This document shows, one piece after another, positions 58,826 to 64,000 of a stretch of DNA of 64,000 nucleotides. The translations under genes were made by a program, and so were the position numbers. The notes beneath the pieces are model-generated. The model was not told the origin of the DNA. It saw nothing but the letters and a program-made list of their open reading frames with translations, and searched no databases. The stretch is taken from positions 124,001 through 188,000 of the forward strand of contig SEBU01000003.1 in assembly GCA_004173475.1 (NCBI GenBank). Reading direction: 5' to 3'. Within the stretch, counting starts at the first letter, position 1. The number at the start of each line of letters is the position of its first letter. The stretch is from Gammaproteobacteria bacterium. GTDB lineage: Bacteria > Pseudomonadota > Gammaproteobacteria > Pseudomonadales > Cellvibrionaceae.

Positions 58826-59174
58826 TGAAACGATAAAAATTATTTGAATTTTCTTAAAAAAAAAGAGCCAAGGTAGGGTGAGATGTATAAGGGATAGGAT
58901 GATGCAAAATGCAAATAAGCGCAGGACAAAATTTGACCAAATGCACAGAAATATTCGCCCAAGCACCATCAAAAGGCGAAAAAGCCGTTTATTCCTTAAA
59001 ATAATTAATAAGGCTTATTGAGATTAAAATGTTATTAAGATTAACTTTTTTTGCCTTGATATTTATTTTCAAAGCGTCAATATTGAAATTGAGGGTTCGG
59101 AACTTTTTATGATCTCCCATGACTTTAGGAGATAGCTCTACCGCCCTCTAACATAAACGTTAAGGAGTTTTATA
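58826..59174. other. Divergent control region between ibpA and hpf
   Basis: AT-rich. Contains a short hairpin ATCTCC/GGAGAT (59112-59117, 59128-59133) about 40 bases before the hpf start. A 65-codon minus-strand frame here is hydrophobic low-complexity shadow and is not called. Confidence 0.5.
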
Positions 59175-59489
59175 ATGAAACCTGCTGTCGACGTTCTCTA
59201 TCGTGATCTAGAAGCCTCCCCCGCTTTAAACGAAATCATTTCGAAAAAACTTGAAAAATTAAACCGCTACTCCGACCAGATCATTCACAGTCGCGTCGTG
59301 CTAGATACCCCTCACAATCACAAGCATAAAGGCAAGCAATTCCGCGCCTCCATTGAAATTGATATTAAAGGTCACCCTATAGCTGTGGCTCAAGACAACG
59401 AGTCTATACACGTTGCTGTTCGCGATGCATTTATCACTGCTGAGCGCAAGGTTAAACAAATTGCTGCGCGTCAACGAACTCTACAGTAA
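59175..59489 (+). CDS. hpf: Ribosome hibernation promoting factor (S30AE family)
   Basis: 104-aa short HPF: beta-alpha fold with SPALNEIISKKLEKLNRYSD and the basic C-terminal helix AERKVKQIAARQRTL. Binds the 30S decoding site and promotes dormant 100S dimers. AAGGAG precedes the ATG. It is not next to rpoN as in enterics but next to a heat-shock gene. Confidence 0.93.
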   Translation: MKPAVDVLYRDLEASPALNEIISKKLEKLNRYSDQIIHSRVVLDTPHNHKHKGKQFRASIEIDIKGHPIAVAQDNESIHVAVRDAFITAERKVKQIAARQRTLQ

Positions 59490-59521
59490 CGTCATCTTTC
59501 GGATAGCTAAAATTTGGTAAA

Positions 59522-59556
59522 AAAAATCCGGAAGTTTTTAAGCTTCCGGATTTTTT
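59522..59556. terminator. Terminator between hpf and the sapC-like gene
   Basis: AAAAATCCGGAAG (59522-59534) pairs with CTTCCGGATTTTT (59543-59555) around an 8-base loop, with T-rich flanks on both strands. Confidence 0.92.
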
Positions 59557-59576
59557 ATTTTTAACGTTCAGTAAAT

Positions 59577-60323
59577 TTATTTATTATTTTCAAGCTTTGC
59601 AGATATAGCGTCAATTAAACGGTTGAAGTTAGACAATGATTGAATATGCGCATAAATCAGCTCTAAACCGTCCTTCTTAAATAAATCCAACGCCTCAGCA
59701 TCACTGATAGTTTTCAGTTTCTCACGCTTAACTACAAAAAATCCGCCGACGTTAATATTTTCGTTTTCTTTTGATTTAAACGAAATATTGGCAGACATAG
59801 GCTCTAGTAAATCAAGCTCGTGTAATTTTTTCGTAAATGTACGGGTCAAATCCGCTCGATGTTGATAATCTTTTAAGAACTCAATAACGTCTTTCAAAAA
59901 ATCGGTATGAGAACCGTCGTCTTGAAACAGACGATTTCCCTTGCCTCCATCTTTACTAAAAAACTGACAGTCCTCATCAATACATACTGTCATTACGTCT
60001 GAAGCTTTATCACCACCCAGCACAAAAGGATAACGACGAATAAATGCAGGAACGTAACGAGTAGAAAGTATTCTTTTATCATTGAGTAACAAGTTTTGGT
60101 TATCTTTCAAACCCATCACCGCCAAAGGCATGTACTCACCTTCTACCGCAGTGGCTGAAAAAATTACGGGATATTCAATGGCAGCGAATGGAATTTCAGT
60201 CGCCAATAAAGGGGACGAATTCATATGACTGATGAACTCGTGGTTCTCAACACTCAGAGACCATTTAGCATGTTTGTTAGATAAAGGTTGAATGTTGTTG
60301 TACATAATTAATTGCTTTGACAC
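59577..60323 (-). CDS. SapC family protein
   Basis: 248 aa, PF07277 (SapC) type: MSKQLIMYNNIQPLSNKHAKW at the start, then the core FIRRYPFVLG and a C-terminal helical part. The longest frame adds 19 residues, but the GTG at 60323 has AGGGG eight bases upstream and gives the family N-terminus. The name comes from a Campylobacter S-layer gene; in Xanthomonas- and Cellvibrio-type bacteria homologues accompany TonB-dependent receptor and halogenase-like genes, none of which is nearby. Function unknown. Confidence 0.82.
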   Translation of the reverse strand: MSKQLIMYNNIQPLSNKHAKWSLSVENHEFISHMNSSPLLATEIPFAAIEYPVIFSATAVEGEYMPLAVMGLKDNQNLLLNDKRILSTRYVPAFIRRYPFVLGGDKASDVMTVCIDEDCQFFSKDGGKGNRLFQDDGSHTDFLKDVIEFLKDYQHRADLTRTFTKKLHELDLLEPMSANISFKSKENENINVGGFFVVKREKLKTISDAEALDLFKKDGLELIYAHIQSLSNFNRLIDAISAKLENNK

Positions 60324-60785
60324 TTGAATACCCCTCTTATTGTTAAGCACTGATGCGCCCTTAAAAAAATAGATTTGCATGGTAGCACTTTAGGCTCTGG
60401 GTGCCACTAGCCTGGACGGAAATCCTTGGATTAAGAATGGATAGCTGCTGTAGATTTATATAAAGCACTAGGTGGCGGTTGGAATGGTCAATAGACCGAT
60501 ACTCGTGGGAGCCTCGCTTACCCGTGTATATTCTGATCAGCTAAACAGCGGGTTTGTATGTCGTATAACTGATAAAATTTTCTAGACCAGTCATTTCTAT
60601 GACAACCTTAGTAGAACAAAAAGCGCACGTTATCTTTCAAACTCCAGGTAATTGGAATATGCGAGCTAATTAACTTTGGTGGGAATATTTTCAGCGCGAT
60701 AAATCTCCAAGCGCAAAAAAACTAAAGGATACTTTTCAATTGAATTTGTTACTAGCAAATCGAATAAAATTCAAATTTCGGTTAC
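60324..60785. other. Intergenic region upstream of the sapC-like gene
   Basis: About 460 bases up to the tRNA-Pro terminator. No credible frame, hairpin with T tract or RNA gene recognised. A small RNA cannot be excluded by eye. Confidence 0.45.
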
Positions 60786-60815
60786 AAAAAAAGCCAGCTT
60801 TTCAGCTGGCTTTTT
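60786..60815 (-). terminator. Terminator of tRNA-Pro
   Basis: Minus strand AAAAGCCAGCT, GAAA loop, AGCTGGCTTTT followed by TTT, 24 bases after the tRNA 3' end. Confidence 0.9.
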
Positions 60816-60838
60816 ATCGTTGGCTATCAATGTAAATA

Positions 60839-60915
60839 TGGTCGGAACGGCGGGATTTGAACCCACGACCCCTACACCCCCAGTATAGTGCGCTACCTGG
60901 CTGCGCTACGCTCCG
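60839..60915 (-). tRNA. tRNA-Pro(GGG)
   Basis: 77 bases including encoded CCA. Acceptor CGGAGCG/CGTTCCG (one G-U), D-stem GCGC/GCGC, anticodon stem CTATA/TGTAG with loop CTGGGGG (anticodon GGG), T-arm GTGGG-TTCAAAT-CCCGC. Located downstream of the ihfA-merR genes as in Pseudomonas. Confidence 0.97.
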
Positions 60916-61038
60916 AAAATAAAACTTTTCATGCTCCGCATGATTGATACTGTGGTTTAACCAGCATCGTAAGGGACGGGCATAATACCTTAATTCATTG
61001 GGATTGCAACACGATGATCGGATTAAACTCTTGGTAAA

Positions 61039-61398
61039 TCAACGCGATTTTAAAACGTTTAAAACCTGTTCTAATTCACCAATCATTTGCGTAACTAATT
61101 GTGAAAATTGATTGTTATCCGAGTGCGAAGATTCGCTGCTCATTTGCAACCGCGCTCCACCTATGGTGAAACCTTGATCATAAAGTAGCGAACGGATTTG
61201 CCGAATAGTCATAACATCCTGGCGCTGATAATAGCGACGATTGCCACGACGTTTAACAGGTTTTAATTGTGGAAACTCCTGTTCCCAATAACGCAACACA
61301 TGCGGTTTTACCGCACAAAGTTCGCTGACTTCACCGATGGTAAAATAGCGTTTCCCGGGTATTACCGGGAGTTCGTCGTTATGACTGGGTTCCAGCAT
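61039..61398 (-). CDS. MerR-family regulator next to ihfA
   Basis: 119 aa. MerR winged helix ([20 protein letters not shown]) and [12 protein letters not shown], with a short C-terminal coil and no metal-binding cysteines. It overlaps the ihfA 3' end by 20 bases. This MerR gene follows ihfA in most gammaproteobacteria; its target is unknown. Confidence 0.92.
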   Translation of the reverse strand: MLEPSHNDELPVIPGKRYFTIGEVSELCAVKPHVLRYWEQEFPQLKPVKRRGNRRYYQRQDVMTIRQIRSLLYDQGFTIGGARLQMSSESSHSDNNQFSQLVTQMIGELEQVLNVLKSR

Positions 61399-61687
61399 AA
61401 GCTTCTACTCGAGCCTTAAGTTTTTGACCGGGACGAAAGGTAACGACGCGACGAGCGCTGATAGGAATTTCTTCACCAGTTTTCGGGTTGCGGCCCGGAC
61501 GCTGACTTTTATCGCGCAATTCGAAATTACCGAATCCAGATAATTTTACCTGTTCATTATTTTCAAGTGCGTGACGAATCTCCTCAAAAAAGAGTTCGAC
61601 CAGCTCCTTGGCTTCACGTTTATTTAAACCGAGATCTTCATACAGCTTTTCAGCCAAATCAGCTTTGGTTAAAGCACCATCCGACAT
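61379..61687 (-). CDS. ihfA: Integration host factor subunit alpha
   Basis: 102 aa, HU/IHF fold. [21 protein letters not shown] at the start, the DNA-intercalating arm [18 protein letters not shown] with the conserved Pro. Co-transcribed with pheT (33 bases upstream). Confidence 0.98.
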   Translation of the reverse strand: MSDGALTKADLAEKLYEDLGLNKREAKELVELFFEEIRHALENNEQVKLSGFGNFELRDKSQRPGRNPKTGEEIPISARRVVTFRPGQKLKARVEAYAGTQS

Positions 61688-61719
61688 AGTTATTTTTCCT
61701 ATTAAGAGCTGTCATAGGG

Positions 61720-64000
61720 CTATCTAAGGGTGGCAGCGAAATTGACCTCCAGAGATTTAATGACCGAATCAATGGAAGCATTAACTTCATCCTCGGTAAG
61801 AGTGCGTGAAGGATGCTGAAAGGTCAACCCCAAAGCGACACTTTTTCTTTGTGGATCAATACCTTTGCCCATATATACGTCAAATACCTTTAAGTCCATT
61901 AGGTGCTCGCCAGCGGCCGTAGATACCGCATCCGTCAAAGTTTTAGCTGCCACTTTACGGTCGATAAGAATAGCCAAATCACGGCGCACCTCAGGGAAAC
62001 GTGAGAGGTTTGAAAATGCCGGTACGCGCGCCTGGGTCACGGCTGACAGCCTAATCTCAAATACAAAGACATTTTTCGGAATATCGAGAGCTTGCTGCAA
62101 GTTTGGATGCAACGCCCCGACGTGCCCTTGTACCTCGCCATTAAAATAAATCGCAGCCGTTTGGCCAGGATGCATAGCGGGATGTTCACCCACTACAAAG
62201 CTATAATCCTTTGCGTTTCCAGTGACTGCCAATACGGATTCAAGATCGCCTTTGATATCGAAAAAGTCCACCGCTTCCGCGACATTGGACCAAACTTCGG
62301 GCAAGCGATTGCCATATACCAAACCCGCCAACATAGCTTCTTGCTGCAGTTCTTTAACACCGCCAGCTGGGCTAGGCACAAATCGTAGACCGGTTTCAAA
62401 CAAACGTACTCGCTCTTGCTGACGATTGAGGTTATTACGTAAAACTGTTACCAACCCAGGCAGTAAGCTGGTGCGCATCGCCGCCAAATCGGCACTAATG
62501 GGATTACGCAGTACTACTGGTTCGAGCGCCGGATCGAATAGCGCCGATAATTTGGGCTCGATAAAGCTGAAGGTAATCGCTTCTTGATAACCTCGAGCAA
62601 CTAGCTGACGACGCACTGCAGAAATGCCAAGTACGGCTTCGGGGCGCTCATCAATGTGAATCGGAGTGGCTAACGCGCGAGTCGGTAGCCGGTTGTAGCC
62701 GTAAACTCGGGCTAACTCCTCCAGAAGATCTGCCTCAATCGAGATATCAAAGCGATAGCTCGGGACATTGAAAGTCCAACCTTCAGCATTTTGTGAAACT
62801 AAACTCAAGCCGAGGCGAGTCAGAATATCCACCACTTCACTATCTGCCATATCCAAGCTTAAGCCGCTAACAATGCGTGCTTTACGCAAAGTCACTTGAC
62901 GCTCTTTCGGTAGATGTTCGTTGGTTACATGAATTAATGGGCCCGCTTCGCCACCAACAACTTCAAGTAACAGCGATGTGGCACGCTCCATAGCCTCAAC
63001 TTGCAAGTTGTAATCAACACCGCGCTCGAAACGGTGCGATGAATCAGTATGCAAACCATATGAACGTGCACGACCCGCAACCGCCAACGGATTAAAGAAA
63101 GCGCTTTCGAGGAATAAATCGCGAGTCTCCGTAGTTACCGAACTTGGCTTACCGCCAAATACACCTGCGATAGCCAAAGGTCCCTGCTGATCGGCAATCA
63201 CCATGGTATCCGCATTTAATTTTACTTCTTGGCCATCCAACAAAACTAATTGCTCATTTTGCTTCGCAAGACGCACATCAATGCCGCCCGATAATTTCGC
63301 CAAGTCGAAGGCATGCATGGGTTGACCTAATTCAATCAATACATAATTGGTGATATCCACAACCGCATCAATACTGCGTAAGCCTGCGCGAACAAGCTTA
63401 TCTTGCAGCCACATAGGACTTGGCTTAGCGATGTCAATATTACGAATTACGCGTCCTACATAACGGCTGCAAGCAGCGCCAGCTGAAAGCTTAACGGGGA
63501 AAGTATCCGTAATAGTTGCTGCAATAGGATTGATAGCTGGCGACTGAACCGGAGCACGAAACAAAACCCCAACCTCACGGGCGATACCTTTAACACTTAG
63601 GCAATCACTGCGGTTTGGAGTTAAATCCACTTCGATAAGCTTGTCATTGAGATTTAGGTATTTACGGATATCAGCGCCCACAGGTGCATCGGCAGCCAGT
63701 TCCCACAAGCCGGTATCGTCATCGCCCGCGTTCAATTCGGTTTGGCCACAAAGCATGCCGAAGGATTCTACACCGCGAAGCTTCGCTTTCTTGATGTGGA
63801 AATCGCCTGGCAGTTCCGCACCAATAGTGGCGAATGGAATTTTAATACCCACGCGTGCGTTTGCTGCACCGCAAACAACTTGCGTTGGGCCGTCAGGCAA
63901 ACCCGCAACTGACGTTACACGTAATTTGTCGGCGTCGGGATGTTGTTCACATCCGACAATCTCACCAACGATAACTCCCGTAAAATCACCTGCGACCGAC
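61720..64000 (-). CDS. pheT: Phenylalanyl-tRNA synthetase beta subunit, 5' end beyond the window
   Basis: 760 codons are visible; the frame continues to the right edge, where it encodes GDFTGVIVGEIVGCEQHPDADKL of the EMAP-like tRNA-binding domain (the first 30-40 residues are outside). Then come the B3/B4 editing domain, B5, the catalytic-like core and the C-terminal ferredoxin-fold anticodon-binding domain (FPEVRRDLAILIDR). An internal TTG at 63900 is not the start. Confidence 0.97.
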   Translation of the reverse strand, partial: SVAGDFTGVIVGEIVGCEQHPDADKLRVTSVAGLPDGPTQVVCGAANARVGIKIPFATIGAELPGDFHIKKAKLRGVESFGMLCGQTELNAGDDDTGLWELAADAPVGADIRKYLNLNDKLIEVDLTPNRSDCLSVKGIAREVGVLFRAPVQSPAINPIAATITDTFPVKLSAGAACSRYVGRVIRNIDIAKPSPMWLQDKLVRAGLRSIDAVVDITNYVLIELGQPMHAFDLAKLSGGIDVRLAKQNEQLVLLDGQEVKLNADTMVIADQQGPLAIAGVFGGKPSSVTTETRDLFLESAFFNPLAVAGRARSYGLHTDSSHRFERGVDYNLQVEAMERATSLLLEVVGGEAGPLIHVTNEHLPKERQVTLRKARIVSGLSLDMADSEVVDILTRLGLSLVSQNAEGWTFNVPSYRFDISIEADLLEELARVYGYNRLPTRALATPIHIDERPEAVLGISAVRRQLVARGYQEAITFSFIEPKLSALFDPALEPVVLRNPISADLAAMRTSLLPGLVTVLRNNLNRQQERVRLFETGLRFVPSPAGGVKELQQEAMLAGLVYGNRLPEVWSNVAEAVDFFDIKGDLESVLAVTGNAKDYSFVVGEHPAMHPGQTAAIYFNGEVQGHVGALHPNLQQALDIPKNVFVFEIRLSAVTQARVPAFSNLSRFPEVRRDLAILIDRKVAAKTLTDAVSTAAGEHLMDLKVFDVYMGKGIDPQRKSVALGLTFQHPSRTLTEDEVNASIDSVIKSLEVNFAATLR

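Noticed and set aside
58775-58972. 65-codon hydrophobic minus-strand frame upstream of ibpA
   Set aside because: Overlaps the sigma-32 promoter and consists of AT-driven Phe/Ile/Leu codons.
60839-60915. tRNA-Pro as an integration site of a genomic island
   Set aside because: No integrase, direct repeat of the tRNA end or foreign genes are adjacent; the neighbourhood is the conserved pheT-ihfA-merR one.

Overview
The window reads as chromosomal core DNA of a gammaproteobacterium of the Cellvibrio/Cellvibrionaceae type. The grounds are gene order and protein style: the Pseudomonas-like runs metZ-purF-cvpA-SPOR-folC-accD-trpA-trpB-trpF-truA-fimV-asd-leuB, mtaD-ubiG-mupP-yciK, thrC-hom-dsbC-xerD, rplS-trmD-rimM-rpsP and pheT-ihfA-merR-tRNA-Pro, together with a secreted protease that carries a poly-serine linker and a family 2 cellulose-binding module, a hallmark of Cellvibrio and Saccharophagus. 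The genus assignment is inference; no rRNA is present. I see no insertion sequence, integrase of a mobile element, CRISPR array or rRNA operon.

Layout. 1-6189: partial DsbA-family protein, ammonium transporter amtB, and a MoxR ATPase/DUF58/TgpA transglutaminase operon. 6289-25255 (almost all minus strand): methionine, purine, folate, fatty-acid, tryptophan and leucine/aspartate-family biosynthesis, with truA and the long LysM protein FimV in the middle. A plus-strand pagL-like lipid A deacylase is inserted between leuB and leuD. 25463-30950 (plus): a LysR regulator divergent from leuC, an outer-membrane barrel protein, then mtaD-ubiG-mupP-yciK. 31002-33160: a CueR-like MerR regulator with a metal-efflux permease under a typical 19-bp-spacer MerR promoter, and a small orphan ORF.

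33600-37532 is the most unusual block: a GtrA flippase, a GtrB-type polyprenyl-phosphate glucosyltransferase and two paralogous membrane proteins that resemble the eukaryotic ALG10 glucosyltransferase. Together they look like a complete lipid-linked glucose donor and transfer module. 37553-43263 returns to housekeeping genes (ybbP/ybbA divergent from tesA, then recJ). 43421-44949 is an accessory pair, a leaderless peptidoglycan-binding/glucosaminidase protein translationally coupled to a lipoprotein, resembling a cell-wall toxin and its immunity protein.

45016-51813 (minus) is thrC-hom, dsbC, xerD and the rpsP-rimM-trmD-rplS ribosomal operon. 52146-54323 holds the CBM2-bearing metalloprotease and an upstream secreted protein that may be its propeptide supplied in trans. 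After an 816-base gene-free stretch come fabY (fatty-acid initiation) with a divergent AraC regulator, a heat-shock gene ibpA with a recognisable sigma-32 promoter and a probable ROSE thermometer, the ribosome hibernation factor hpf, a SapC-family protein, tRNA-Pro(GGG), a MerR regulator, ihfA and the 5'-truncated pheT.

Many genes have better start codons than their longest reading frames. I state where a Shine-Dalgarno sequence (SD) or family alignment moved the start.
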